DNA of 64,000 nt from Solen grandis (lineage: Eukaryota; Mollusca; Bivalvia; Adapedonta; Solenidae), in contig CM037783.1 of NCBI GenBank assembly GCA_021229015.1, positions 27,100,154 to 27,164,153 of the forward strand. The letters run 5' to 3'. Positions within the stretch are counted from its first letter, which is position 1, and each line of letters begins with the position of its first letter. Shown here piece by piece: positions 47,928-58,289 of this stretch. A program made the translations under genes and the position numbers. Under the pieces are notes generated by a model. The model saw only the letters and a list, made by a program, of their open reading frames with translations. It was not told where the DNA came from and did no database searches.

Positions 47928-48280
47928 GTGTTTATATTTTAGCACAGATTTATGGAAATATTTATTCCCTTTTCGATTCATAATTCATGATTTCTAAATA
48001 ATAGTGTTTATATACATGCAATATTTTCTTTCCTTATCATCTTTTTAAATGAAACATAACTCTTGTACGGTAAGCAGACATATATATCAGTGTTACTTCC
48101 CTTCTATTTATTTATATATATATATATGAAATAGCGTATAAAACTAATGTTAATGGTAGCTAATTGTCTACCATAGTTACTGTCTGTTTTTGTGTGTGTG
48201 AAATTCAAGTCTTTTATGAAAACACTTAAACTGATATGTTCACATGTTTAGAACACAATTATTAATGGCAGTTAGTTCAT
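45906..48280. other. Non-coding, with simple repeats
   Basis: 46190-46640 resembles the body of the Helentron-like blocks (CGATTTGCGTGATCCGGG, AAAGGTCTCACTTC, AATGACGTCATCAC). There is a poly-T at 47526-47547, a (CT)n run at about 47896-47932 and TA repeats near 48113-48127. No exon found. Confidence 0.45.
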
Positions 48281-48301
48281 ACACACATTATTTGGCATAT
48301 C

Positions 48302-48307
48302 TTTATT
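48302..48307 (-). terminator. Polyadenylation signal for the minus-strand gene
   Basis: TTTATT on plus reads AATAAA on minus, 115 bases after the TGA at 48422-48424. Spacing suits a short 3' untranslated region. Confidence 0.5.
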
Positions 48308-48421
48308 TCCATTTTAGGCAGTTTTATTAACATTTCAACAAAAGATCAAGGATGCTGATTTCAAGACTTAACATGTAATAATACTGATTACTGAGCACTT
48401 ATATCAAGATTTATACATTCA

Positions 48422-51400
48422 TCATCTCGATTCTGCTGTAAGCAAATTAGGAGATTGACGAGAGAGGTTATTTGGGTTCGAAAAAAGTTTGGTTGGAGAT
48501 TCCAAAGGTTGTCCAAGTCTTGGAGTCCGTTTACCCAGTGTAGGGGTATAAGGTATTGGACTAGGAGTCACTGGTTTGGATTTAACCGCCGGCGTGGCAG
48601 GTTTGAAACCAAGACCCGGCGTGTTTGAATCTCTGCGTTTCAGGTTAGCTGGGCTGGCTCTTGGGGTCGGGCGTAAGGACAAGGTGCCGGTTGAGGAGGC
48701 AGGAGTTCTGGGCTTGCTAGCCTCGTTTTGGATACATCCGTAGAAGTCGTTGTATCTAACGGCGTGTGGCTTCAACTTCCGGACCGTCTCGAATTTAATG
48801 TAGTCCTTCTCTGCGGTTACGGCTGAAATAAAATATAACCAGTTAAGCTGTAGGTGTGTATATGTCTTTGATTTTAAAATGTTCAGGGCCTTTTTTGAGA
48901 TGAAACCAAATTATTCAAGACTTTTTTTTTGTCGTGGGTTCGATCCCTGGCCACGACATACCGAAGTCGCAAACTGGTATGTATGTACTCCCTTGTTTGA
49001 CGCTCAGCATATAAGGGTAGTTCCAGGACTAGTTGGCCGGTTGTCAGGATAATGCGACTGGGTGTGGAATTATGTCACATGTCTACGACGTGATACTTCG
49101 AAGACAATAAGGTAAACGACACGGAGGCAATATAACGTCAGTGATGCAATATAACGACATTATGGCAATAAAACGTCAGTGAGGCAATGTAACGAAAATA
49201 AGATAATATAACGACACTAAGGCAATATAACGTTAGTGAGGCAATGTAACGACACTAAGGCAATACAACGTCAATGAGGCAATGTAACAACACTAAGATA
49301 ATATAACGACACTTAGGCAATATGACGTCAGTGAGGCAATATAACGACACTATGGCAATATAACGTCAGTGAGGCAATGTAACAACACTAAGATAATATA
49401 ACGACTAAGGCAATATAACGTCAGTGAGGCAATATAACGACATTATGGCAATATAGTCAGTGAGGCAATGTAACGAAAATAAGATAATATAACGACACTA
49501 AGGCAATATAACGTCAGTGAGGCAATGTAACGACACAGAGGCAATATAACGTCCGTGAGGCAATGTAAAGACATAGAGGCAATATAACGTCAGTGAGGCA
49601 ATATAACGACATTATGGCAATATAACGTCAGTGAGGCAATGTAAAATATAACGTCAGTGAGGCAATGTAAAGACATAGAGGCAATATAACGTCAGTGAGG
49701 CAATTTAACGATAATAAGACAATACTAACTGTCAAATGAGGGCATCGTATTGTGAACCGAGGTATCCGTTTTCTTTAAACCCCCGAACAGCTGGAAATGT
49801 TCCACCTCAAACACTAGTGATGGATTTTTGATGTTATTGATGACGTTGATTTGCATCCTCGCTCGCTCCCGTTTCTCTGCTTTACGTCGCTTCATGTCAA
49901 TGTCTGTATACGACCGCTTCCACTGAAAAATTGGGGAAATCTGTTAGACATTGTAACATTTGTGAATTTCTACTTTTCATTAGCCCTTACCATATAGACA
50001 CAGTCGGTAACACTCGCGTGATTTCGTCGTGGACGATCAAGCTGGATTGCCTACCCTTCCGAGGTGTTCCGACTGACGAAAGCTACATGGAGCGTAATTT
50101 GAAAACAACGTTTCGTTAATTATCATCTAACAAGACTGATAGTATAATGGGCTGGGTTGTTGTTTTTCGGTCTCTTTAAATCAAAAGTAGGTCAAAGGTC
50201 AAGGACAACTGCATAACGGAGAGATTTATCTAAGAAATATGGAAACATAGGAACCTCACATCAAATTCTGTAAAAATAGACATTGTGGGGCTTAAGTTTA
50301 AACACATTACATATAAAAACTCAATCAAATGCAGATTTCTGACAGTATTGTTAGTCACAGCTACAGCATGTATAAAATGTTCAGACGGAGAATTTGCTTC
50401 CAGTCTGGTTTGGGTTTAATTGGTTCAACATGGTGTCGTGTAGCATTATCGAATGGTTTATGGTTGAGGTGAGGCGACGAGCATTCCAGGAGTGTTGATT
50501 TGAAGTCGTCAGTGGCATTCATAAACAATTTAGGAATACACTCACTGATAGGGTTTTGTCGAACTGCTGGGAAAGGTGATAAATCAACTGAAGTAAGTCA
50601 CTTACTTCTAATACTTAGGCAGAAACTTGCCGGACATGATTTTGGACAATTTCCCAAAATGTTGGCCATCTATCATTGAAAGTATAAACGCCTTATGAGA
50701 GTAAAGTACGTTTGTTTAAAGATCATAAACGGTGTCATTCTCTAACCTAAACATTTCAGTAAAAATAATGCTAAATGCCTTTATTTCGTTAAAAATATGA
50801 ACACAGATGTGTAAGCAAGAGCAAAACGTTATCTGATATTTTTCACGATCGGATACATTCCCTCAAAATACTAGCGGTCAAAGCATATCTAAACGTTGTC
50901 AATAACCAGATCAATCAGAAAGGATTTGATATATACAGATATACAGAGTTACATTTTATATCAAGGTACTGAGTGAACAGTATAAAACCAGGTCAGCATG
51001 CATAAACAATTGGTGGTAACGAATGAAAGAGTATTTCAGAGACTTCTAAGTTCTGGAGCAGAAAACTTCTTAAAGATTGCCCACAAGTACATTTCTAAAT
51101 GTAACTAAAACATAAAACGTATATATGTAAGACTCAGATTTAGGGTCGGTTGATTTCTAACCAAGAACGTCATTTATGGCGGCAAAACTGTGTGTAAATG
51201 ACGTCATACGTTAGACGGTTGTAATGAAAAGAAAAATTAACACACTCAGAGATGTCGGAGTCGAATTGTTCTGAAAAGAATAAAGCTGCTGCTCACAGAC
51301 CCAAAACCCCGATTTGTTCAGGGCCAAGATGGACTTATAAACAGAGCATGTACGATTCAAAGCACCCAACCCTAAATGGGTACCAACACGTCTATCCAAT

Positions 51401-51798
51401 AGATGAAGGGTTTCCGCAAAGACCTAAAACCATTTGGTTTCCGATAAAAAATGAAAAAAAAATCGAAAAAATTATTTGAAGAGGAAACCAATATGCTATT
51501 CCGCAGAGGTCAAGAAGTCGGAGAAGATCATCGACAGTGCCTCGGCAGAAACATCACTTTCTACTTTACGTCCTTTTCACATTTTTCAAAATTCGCTGTA
51601 CCGTTCATATTGCCGTCATCCTTATTAGTTAACATTCTCACCATTACTAACGCTACCCAATCTTTATCATTGAATTGTTAAATGTGTACCCGTTCCGAAA
51701 ATCGAAATCGGCCCACGATCTGGGAATGACGTCATAATTTTGACACACGACCTGGGACCGACACGATATATAATATATATAGACGTTAGTCTGTTGTT

Positions 51799-51861
<63 letters not shown>

Positions 51862-54157
51862 TAAGGGGTTCCACGTTTGGGAAAAAAGAATCCGTTCATT
51901 TCTAAATACAAATACTGTTTTAAAAATTTAAAATACATCCTCGAAATCCATAATCAATTCCCTATTGAATCATATTACTTTATTTTGGGTTTAAAAAATA
52001 TCCTTTGTGTAAACGTATTTTACATCCAGTGAGAGAAAAGTGCTTATGATTTTTACTAATCTCTCTCTCTCTCGATGGTTCCTGTGTTGAACCAGTACTT
52101 TGAGTCTGGAAAAGTGAAAAATATTCTTGTCCATCAGAGGGATTGGAACCAACATCCCTCAAATCCACAGTCGTGTTTGTTACTACCTGACAACAGCGCA
52201 TTCCAGATCACGGCGCCTTTGGAGAACACGATGTTTTATCGAAACAAAACTTTTACATTTTAAGAGCAAGTCAAACACATGAATTTATTACTTGAGCAAA
52301 CACTTACCCTATCCATAACAACATAGTGTGCGTACTTACACTGGGGTAAATACTGGTGCATACGGAACAACTCGGGCATTTACGCTACACTACATTAGGA
52401 GAGGTGATTTAAACACTTACAAAGAAATCTTAAAAAATGTAATTAAGGTTGAAATCATTATTAATCGATGCTGAGACAAATTAAAGAAATTTCATGCGCA
52501 ACATGGTTCTACTTGTTTTACAGGCATGATATTTTTTTTTAATTATTCAAAGTATTAATAATCAATTTAATCTTGACTTGTGACATAAGAGTTAAGTTTT
52601 ATAAATCATTACAGATGATATGATAAAAAGTTGTATCATCAAATTTCGCTTTGGGTGAAGAATGGATATTTTGACATTATCTCCATGTGGTGTTTTTACC
52701 TTTAACTTTCAATGTTTAAACTAAAGCATTTAGTGAAAAGCTATGTTTCTATTTAAAAGCTATTTCTGTGAGTGAGGTTTGTTGTTTCGGACTTAACATC
52801 GCTGTGGCCCTATTTCAGTCCCATAACACTAAACTTCGTACGAACAATTCTATCTTAGTCATAAGTCTGTGGCTGTATTTCAGTCCCATAACACTAAACT
52901 TCGTACGAACAATTCTATCTTAGTCATAAGTCTGTGGCTGTATTTCAGTCCCATAACACTAAACTCTATCTTAGTCATAAGTCTGTGCTGTATTCAGTCC
53001 CATAACACTAAACTTCGTACGAACAATTCTATCTTAGTCATAAGTCTGTGGTTCTACATGGTGTCTACTAATGTCTTATTTTCACAATAAAACATGAAGA
53101 AAGATGGTCCAATTTATTGCATCATACAAACACAATACCTTTTGTAAGAAAAATCCCCCCCCCCCCCCCCCCAAAAAAAAAAAATACTATTTCACATCTT
53201 TGAATTTACGCTCACGAAGATTTTTTTACGTACGAAGTTTTGTGAAACGGGCCCGTTTCACTAAACTTCGTACTATCATTTTTGATCTTAGACGTTAGTC
53301 TGTTGTTCTTAATATTAAAGTGTCTGCTAATGACTTATTTTCAGTAAAATGGGCCGCAGATAATTATTTATTACAGGTGGAGGGAAACCGCTAGAATTCT
53401 GAGACATCCGAGGAGAGTGGCACCACCGACCTACTACAAGCTAGCTGAAAAGCTTTCTCATATGAACAATCCCACTGACCAGACTGAGGCTCGAGCCCAC
53501 AGCGTGAGGGGCTAAATGATATAAAGTCAGTGACTAGGACCACTCCGCCATGGAGGGTCTTCTGAGAGTGTTCAGTTAACACTGACTTTTACCAGTGCAA
53601 CAGGTTTTGATCCCTAATTCACATTTTCGGTTTGCATGAAACCGTTTTTATTCGCCTGCTCGGGTTTTGTGTGTGCGTGTGTGTGTGCTCCGACTTTAGA
53701 ATCTGCTAGCTTAATAATTCCAATTCTAAATTTTGTAGATTTATTTAAAATGTTTGAAAAGTACTAAAGTTAAATAAATAAATAAATAGGCAAAACATAT
53801 TTCATTCAAAAGGACGTCGGCGAAAGAACTTCTTGGTTACGAATTTATGATATAATCTGTTGCTTAGTTTAGCATATTTATACAAAACGACAAATTTAAA
53901 TCATCTAAAAATATCAGGAAAATTAGTAATATATTCGTTAAATATTATAACATGACTGACAGTTTGATCAGGTTTCATACTTTACGCATCAAATTAATCC
54001 CCGAAAAGGAGAAGGTAACAATGTACGACCCTGTCAGAACAGTTCCTTTCAATCTGAACATGCTTTAACGACTTATAAAAATAGTTTAAGGTTTGTCGAT
54101 TACCTGCAGAAGTGAAGTGTAATCCGTCAGAGACATTTCCGGTTTAGAACCAGGCAT
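48422..54157 (-). CDS. Three-exon gene, basic Pro/Ser/Thr-rich 215-residue protein, unrecognised
   Basis: Exons are 54104-54157, 49730-49922 and 48422-48822. Splice signals are CTGCAG|GTAATC, TTTTTCAG|TGG, GACA|GTTAGT and TATTTCAG|CCG. Phases agree (0, then 1+2), and the total is 648 nt with a TGA stop. The start MPGSKPEMSL is the first ATG of exon 1. Residues 28-42 form a very basic stretch (MKRRKAEKRERARM). Residues 43-110 look folded (VFEVEHFQLFGG, KDYIKFETVRK, YNDFYG). From about 117 to the end the chain is disordered-looking and basic, with some ten SP/TP sites. SPIP at 170-173 fits the SxIP end-binding motif. I do not recognise the family; a cytoskeletal role is only inferred. Intron 1 contains a plus-strand ORF; intron 2 contains a SINE and a tandem array. 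Confidence 0.7.
48931..49100 (+). mobile_element. 5'-truncated SINE in intron 2
   Basis: It starts at the B-box (GTGGGTTCGATCCC) and runs through GACATACCGAAGTCG, GCTCAGCATATAAGGGTAG and TGTCACATGTCTACGACG to GATACTTCG, where the tandem array takes over. Same family as 32606-32899; both ends are incomplete. Confidence 0.8.
49105..49722. repeat. Intronic tandem array of AGGCAATATAACGTCAGTG
   Basis: Alternating words AGGCAATATAACGTCAGTG and AGGCAATGTAACGACACTA make a dimeric unit of about 38-40 bp, repeated about fifteen times with deletions. It stops eight bases before the splice donor of exon 2 (49730). Many units carry ACGTCA, a CRE half-site. Confidence 0.85.
49923..51190. other. Intron 1 of the minus-strand gene, left part
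   Basis: No repeat family or exon recognised. The sequence appears unique apart from short AT tracts. Confidence 0.45.
51199..51206 (+). promoter_or_regulatory. Full CRE 46 bp upstream of the nested ORF
   Basis: TGACGTCA, the palindromic CREB/ATF site, sits 46 bases before the ATG at 51252. ATTTATGGCGGC, a YY1-like word, lies just upstream (51172-51183). A second TGACGTCA occurs at 51727-51734, past the ORF. The position is promoter-like but function is inferred. Confidence 0.4.
51252..51479 (+). CDS. Nested intronless ORF, unknown, possible frameshift at a poly-A run
   Basis: A 75-codon frame runs on the strand opposite to the gene whose intron contains it. It begins MSESNCSEKNKAAAHRPKTP and continues with Trp, Tyr and Pro-rich text (GPRWTYKQSMYD, YPIDEGFPQRPKTIWFP) unlike random AT-rich translation. 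It ends soon after a nine-base A run at 51453-51461. One base more or less there would switch into a frame (about 51462-51681) that continues KSKKLFEEETNML and RRGQEVGEDHRQ. So the stop may be a real C-terminus, a sequencing slip or a pseudogene lesion. No family is recognised; the repeated RPKT(P/I) motif is the clearest internal feature. Confidence 0.5.
   Translation: MSESNCSEKNKAAAHRPKTPICSGPRWTYKQSMYDSKHPTLNGYQHVYPIDEGFPQRPKTIWFPIKNEKKIEKII
51801..51855. repeat. (TA)n microsatellite
   Basis: About 27 TA dinucleotides in a row. Confidence 0.95.
52075..52205 (-). repeat. tRNA-like SINE head, minus strand
   Basis: On minus, TTGTCAGGTAGTAAC and GTTGGTTCCAATCCC resemble A- and B-boxes at tRNA-like spacing, followed by TCTGATGGACAAG. 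The SINE body is not one of the families seen elsewhere in the window. Confidence 0.35.
52270..52780. other. Intronic non-coding sequence
   Basis: Nothing recognised. Confidence 0.5.
52790..53092. repeat. MITE expanded into a 65-bp tandem array
   Basis: CAGTCCCATAACACTAAAC starts at 52816, 52881, 52946 and 52994. Each unit continues TTCGTACGAACAATTC and ATCTTAGTCATAAGTCTGTG; the third lacks 17 bases. The words align with the 5' two-thirds of the MITE at 53252-53353. The MITE's 3' end (GTGTCTACTAATGTCTTATT) occurs once, after the last unit. Confidence 0.8.
53221..53353. mobile_element. CCCGTTTCACTAAA MITE and abutting inverted terminus
   Basis: A 102-bp MITE spans 53252-53353, with CCCGTTTCACTAAA opposite the end TTTCAGTAAAATGGG. 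Immediately left, CGAAGTTTTGTGAAACGGG is the same terminus in reverse, giving a 38-base palindrome centred on GGGCCC. A poly-C/poly-A tract lies at 53155-53182. Confidence 0.7.
53374..53572 (-). mobile_element. Old SINE, 56754 family, minus strand
   Basis: ATTACAGGTGGAGGGAAACC, CACCGACCTACTACAAGC, GAGGCTCGAGCCCACAGC (B-box complement) and GACCACTCCGCCATGG (A-box complement) follow the order of the full copy at 56754-57001. Confidence 0.75.
53580..54095. other. Intron 1 near exon 1, non-coding
   Basis: There is a GTGTGTGCGTGTG tract at 53668-53686 and (AATA)n near 53770. No other feature. Confidence 0.5.
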
Positions 54158-55484
54158 GGTTGTTTTTAAATCGCAATTTGTTCATCCAAATAACGCAATT
54201 AACAATCCGCGCGTACTGCTAGGAAGCAGCTTATCTTAGATTATTTTTTTCTCCATAAATCGTCAAAATAAATCACTATAGACCACATTAGACCTTCATA
54301 ATTCCTGTCTTGTTCGTCTCTGAATTTAAACAAACAATGTGTCTCCCTCTAAAGCACGGGTTTTGTTTATTCTAAATCGTTAATTGAATACTTGAATTGA
54401 ACCGTAGAGACCCAAGATGTATCGATTTGCATTCACTTTGTCTCAGTGGGTGTCAAATGTCAAATAAAACTGTCGTCCATAAAGACAAATATATGAATAT
54501 GTTTGCAGACAAGTTTGATTGCCGGTTATTTGGTTACAAATGAGTCAATAAATTTTATTTGTGCGTAGTTACGTTTGATGAGTCTGTACTTTAAAGCCTA
54601 ATTTCTAAAACAGATATTGGCCGGCTAGAACTTCAATTGATAAAATATGAATAATTGCACATGAATCCGCCTTGATGTTTTATATTTTGAAATAAAACGA
54701 AAACTATTGACAGAATAATATTATTTTTGTTATTCATATCTGCTGAAGAACTCCACGGCACAAATTATTCAAAATATATTTCATTCACAATATCTCCATA
54801 GAATAGCCATTAATAATCAATTGGGACCCGAATCATTTGTTCAATCTTCACTTACAAAATCACAATTATAAATAAATGAATGATAAATCCGTGTTATTAG
54901 TCTCGTATCATATCTTAAAAGTTATCCAAAACTTAAACAAAAAATCCCTTATTTCTAAATAGTTTGTTAGGTTTATATGCATGTACCCACAAAGCCTCTG
55001 AAAACCAAAACAATGAATGGCAGTACTTCATATTTAGTCGGATGACAAGTGATTGTAAGATTGAGGCCAATAATGATTATCCTGGCGGACTAACGTAACG
55101 CACTCATAATCTTGCCATTTGTTGGTCTTGTTATACCTGATGTTATATCTGATTCCTTGACGGACTGCTTTTGTTTCAATACAAAATTGATTGTTAGACA
55201 TACTATCGGCGTCAGGGTATTTAGATACGGTCGTATATTGGTTTACTTAGATATAAGAGGGATAGGATTAGAACTTGTAATGAGAAGCAAACCTACAGAT
55301 AGTACTAGACACGTTATAAGTCAATATATAGTCAAACCTTGTTTGGCGGTTACATGTACTAAATATTCAAATATACGCCCAGTAATAGCCACCAATTCCA
55401 TCAAAGCCATGCATATAAATTCACAATATAAGCTTCTAAAATATATTCCGTTCTCATTAACGTATATACCGTGGGCATTTCAAC
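54158..55484. other. Upstream of the minus-strand gene, non-coding
   Basis: The sequence next to exon 1 should hold the minus-strand gene's promoter, but no TATA, CRE or X-box was recognisable. A 147-codon frame at 55112-55555 has no ATG near its start and no domain. Confidence 0.4.
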
Positions 55485-55693
55485 TAGCAAAACTTCGTTT
55501 TCAAAAATATAAATCAGCTACGTTATGGCCAATGAAACCACACGTAGCATTTTGAATAATTTTCATCGAACTAGAAAAGCAAAAACTTACTTTCAAAATC
55601 CAAATAACTATATGTAACGCGTCGTTTCATTGGTCAAATGATTCCCGCTGTCTCAGCCAGGGACTTAATGAAATACCAAATGAAGTTTTGCTA
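55485..55693. repeat. 209-bp inverted-repeat segment with 12-bp ends
   Basis: TAGCAAAACTTC at 55485-55496 is matched by GAAGTTTTGCTA at 55682-55693. Internally, CCAATGAAACCACACG and CGTCGTTTCATTGG are also inverted. MITE-like. A strong minus-strand donor-like GTAAGT (plus ACTTAC, 55585-55590) lies in its centre. Confidence 0.45.
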
Positions 55694-55962
55694 ATCTAAT
55701 AACCCACGGTCGATTAAGGAACTAAACGTATTGAGCGAACTTTGGTTCCGACGATGGCCTTATTTAAAACATACCATGTTTATACTATAGCAACATTGGA
55801 CTACTCAATATTTACAATGACTTATTCAATATCAGCATTGTCGTACGTTAACCTTTACATTGTCTTACTCTAATCTACCTGATCGTTCTCAGCAGCCACG
55901 TGTCTTGCTCATATCTACAATGTCTTACTCAATATCAAAATTGTCTAACTCAACTTTACCTG

Positions 55963-56146
55963 GGTGCCTGGATAGCGTAGTGGTAACGCGCCTCGCTTCT
56001 CACCAATGCGACACATTGGTTTTCTCCGGGTTCTCCGGTTTCCTCCCACATTTATGACCAGATACGCAAACACTAGCGCCATCGAGAGTGATTAATATAA
56101 GTTGTGATACCTTGTTTTGTAATAAAATTAAGTTTAAAACCTAAAA
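55963..56146 (+). mobile_element. SINE of the 1211 family, internally deleted
   Basis: TGCCTGGATAGCGTAGTGG and CGCCTCGCTTCTCACCAATG match the copy at 1211. It then skips the B-box and about 55 bases to TTGGTTTTCTCCGGGTTC. AGAGTGATTAATATAAGTTG and the A-rich end are kept. ACTTTACCT/ACTTTTACCT flanks may be the target duplication. Confidence 0.75.
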
Positions 56147-56435
56147 CTTTTACCTTGTCTTATTCTGTATCCACCTGATCGTACTCAGTAGTAACAATGT
56201 CTTACTCATTATAATCAATGTCGTACTTTCGTTTCTCAATATAATCGTTGTCGATCTCAATATTTATTTTACACAATATCCTCTAAATAAGTATTTAGAA
56301 AAGTCTTATTGAATATCCTAAGTAGCAGCCCGGAAATTTTCAATATCTTACTTACCTTACTTATTACGTGTGTGTCTTACTTAATATAGGTCAATTCTTA
56401 TATATTAACTCTTACTATGTCATACATTTATATCT

Positions 56436-56635
56436 CTCACTTGCTTGGCGCTCAGCATATAAGGGTAGTTACATGACTCGTTTACCCGGTGTCAGGATAA
56501 TGTGACAGGGTGTGGTATCATGCCACATGTCTACGGCGTGATACTGCAGTGTGGCAGCACTATATCTGTCTCAAGTAGACATCGTCTCCAAATAACTGAA
56601 ATACTGTCGATGGGACGTTAAACCCAACAAACAAA
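56436..56635 (+). mobile_element. 5'-truncated SINE, 32606 family
   Basis: It starts in the body (CTTGGCGCTCAGCATATAAG) and ends GGGACGTTAAACCCAACAAA. TTATATCT at 56428-56435 and 56636-56643 is a likely 8-bp target duplication. Little diverged from 32606-32899. Confidence 0.85.
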
Positions 56636-56753
56636 TTATATCTATATATTAAACAGCGTCCTCAATATTGACCAAACATTTCATTATATCTGCTAGGTCT
56701 GACATGAAATATTCCATGACTTTTTATTATAGACCTTGTTTTTCTAGATATGT

Positions 56754-57001
56754 TGTTGTTGTATTGGGGTTTACCGTCGCTGCGATAGTATTTCAATCAT
56801 ATAGCGACGTCCAGCTAATTACAGGTGGAGGAAGACCCCGAGTACACAGAGGTACATGGGTAGAACCACCAACCTACCGCAAGCCAGCTGGAAGGCTTCT
56901 TCACATGAAAAATCCGAAGACCCTACCGGGATTCGAACCCACAGCGGTGAGGGGCTGAGAGATTTATAGTCCACGACTGTAACCGCTCGGCCACGGCGGC
57001 C
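56754..57001 (-). mobile_element. Full-length second-family SINE with 12-bp target duplication
   Basis: On minus, GGCCGCCGTGGCCGAGCGG (A-box) and GTGGGTTCGAATCCCGG (B-box) form the head. CCAGCTGGCTTGCGGTAGG and CTTCCTCCACCTGTAATTAG make the body, and CGACGGTAAACCCCAATAC plus (CAA)n the tail. TTCTAGATATGT at 56742-56753 and 57002-57013 is the target duplication. Confidence 0.9.
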
Positions 57002-57218
57002 TTCTAGATATGTACTTACAACAGTATCTACTCGATCTAATTTAAAAGATAATCCATGCTACCTCAGTATCAACTACATAATCTTTATTAATATCTACCG
57101 TGTCTCACTCTAGATCCATCGTTTCAGTTCTAATATTTGGTATGTCCTCTTTAATATCGATCATGTCTACATGCCTTACAAAGTATATCATAATCTACAT
57201 ACGAGTATGACTTGTCGT

Positions 57219-57276
57219 AAGAGTTGGTTAGAGCGAGAGATCGCTTCGTGTGCGTGTGTGTGTGTTCGATCCACGA
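57219..57276 (+). repeat. tRNA-like remnant with a GT expansion
   Basis: GAGTTGGTTAGAGCGAGAG and GTGTTCGATCCACGAC resemble A- and B-boxes, separated by a GTGCGTGTGTGTG run. There is no SINE body. Confidence 0.35.
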
Positions 57277-57279
57277 CTT

Positions 57280-57810
57280 TGGCATGCTTAGAGTAGCTGT
57301 ATAATTGCATTGTTGGCTCTCAACGGACATGTGTATATCGAGAAATCAGAATGTAATGAATGGGTAATGGGTGTAGAAATATATGATTTGTCTACGTCAG
57401 CATGCACGTGAAGCTGCATCGTACCTATTTCCAATACTGTCCGTAAAGAAACAAATATTGTTTTCCTAATGGTAACTCAACCACACGGTTGACACCATAC
57501 AATATCACTGCAGATAGGTATTGCTCTCGGGTGCAGGAGAACAATCTAACGTCGATATCGTGCCCTGTGTTTAACTATACAAAACACTTGTGAGCATTGT
57601 CATACAATGACTTGTTACTCAGCAACATCCGTCGGCCGGGTCGATTTGAAAAAAATACCTGTTGTGCAAATACGTTTCTCTCTAAATACTTCACACAGCA
57701 AACCGATCAAAGGCAATAACGGTTACATTAACTTTATAGTTGTGAACATATTGGAAAAGTTTGAGGCATACCACCATAACTACCGCAACCGCTATACCAC
57801 CCCATTTAAC
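57280..57810. other. Non-coding sequence
   Basis: Nothing recognised. Confidence 0.45.
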
Positions 57811-57811
57811 T

Positions 57812-57912
57812 ACTACTACTACTACTACTGTTATTATTATTACTACTACTACTATCAATACTACGTTATTCTTTACTACTATTTCATTTTATATACTACT
57901 ACCACAACTGCT
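57812..57912. repeat. (TAC)n/(TAT)n microsatellite
   Basis: Imperfect TAC and TAT triplets encode poly-Tyr in one frame, which is not a gene. A related (AAT)n tract lies at about 58215-58255. Confidence 0.9.
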
Positions 57913-58289
57913 ACTGCTTTAGTTTGTCGCGGCTGAGGGTCGAATCAAAATCTACTAGTTCCCGAGCTCATTTTTCTGACCACTCAGACTTCGGAAACAT
58001 ATACACTTAAACTTGTAGTAGCAGCCACCTGTAATAAACGGCCAACCTCTATCAAGCGGTCAGTTTTAATATTCCCAAACTATAACATTTTGTTATATGT
58101 TTAACCTTCATTTAGCGGCCACCTCTGTAAAGCGGTCACTTTCTCTTGTTCCTTTGCCTGACCGCTTAAGGCAGGTTAGACTGGACTATTATTGTCAATA
58201 CCTTCTGATAATAATTTAATAATAATAATACTCATAATCATAATAATGATTATTATTTTTGTCATTATTGTTGTTTGTAATATTTTATC

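Larger units (their letters stand above)
55780..57200. repeat. Degenerate repeat field AATGTCTTACTCAATATC, with three SINEs
   Basis: Words such as ACAATGTCTTACTCAATATC, TTGTCTTACTCTAATCTACC and ATTGTCGTACG recur every 25-35 bases. They are interrupted by SINEs at 55963, 56436 and 56754. The field is too diverged for a clean unit length. Confidence 0.5.

Noticed and set aside
49105..49722. CRISPR-like or coding repeat
   Set aside because: It is a dimeric minisatellite in an intron with no unique spacers and many in-frame stops.
55112..55555. 147-codon plus-strand frame
   Set aside because: It begins with TTG rather than ATG, has no domain, and its end overlaps an inverted-repeat segment. Possible but not supported.
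57607..57936. 109-codon frame with a Tyr run
   Set aside because: The C-terminal third translates a (TAC)n microsatellite, and the rest has no support.
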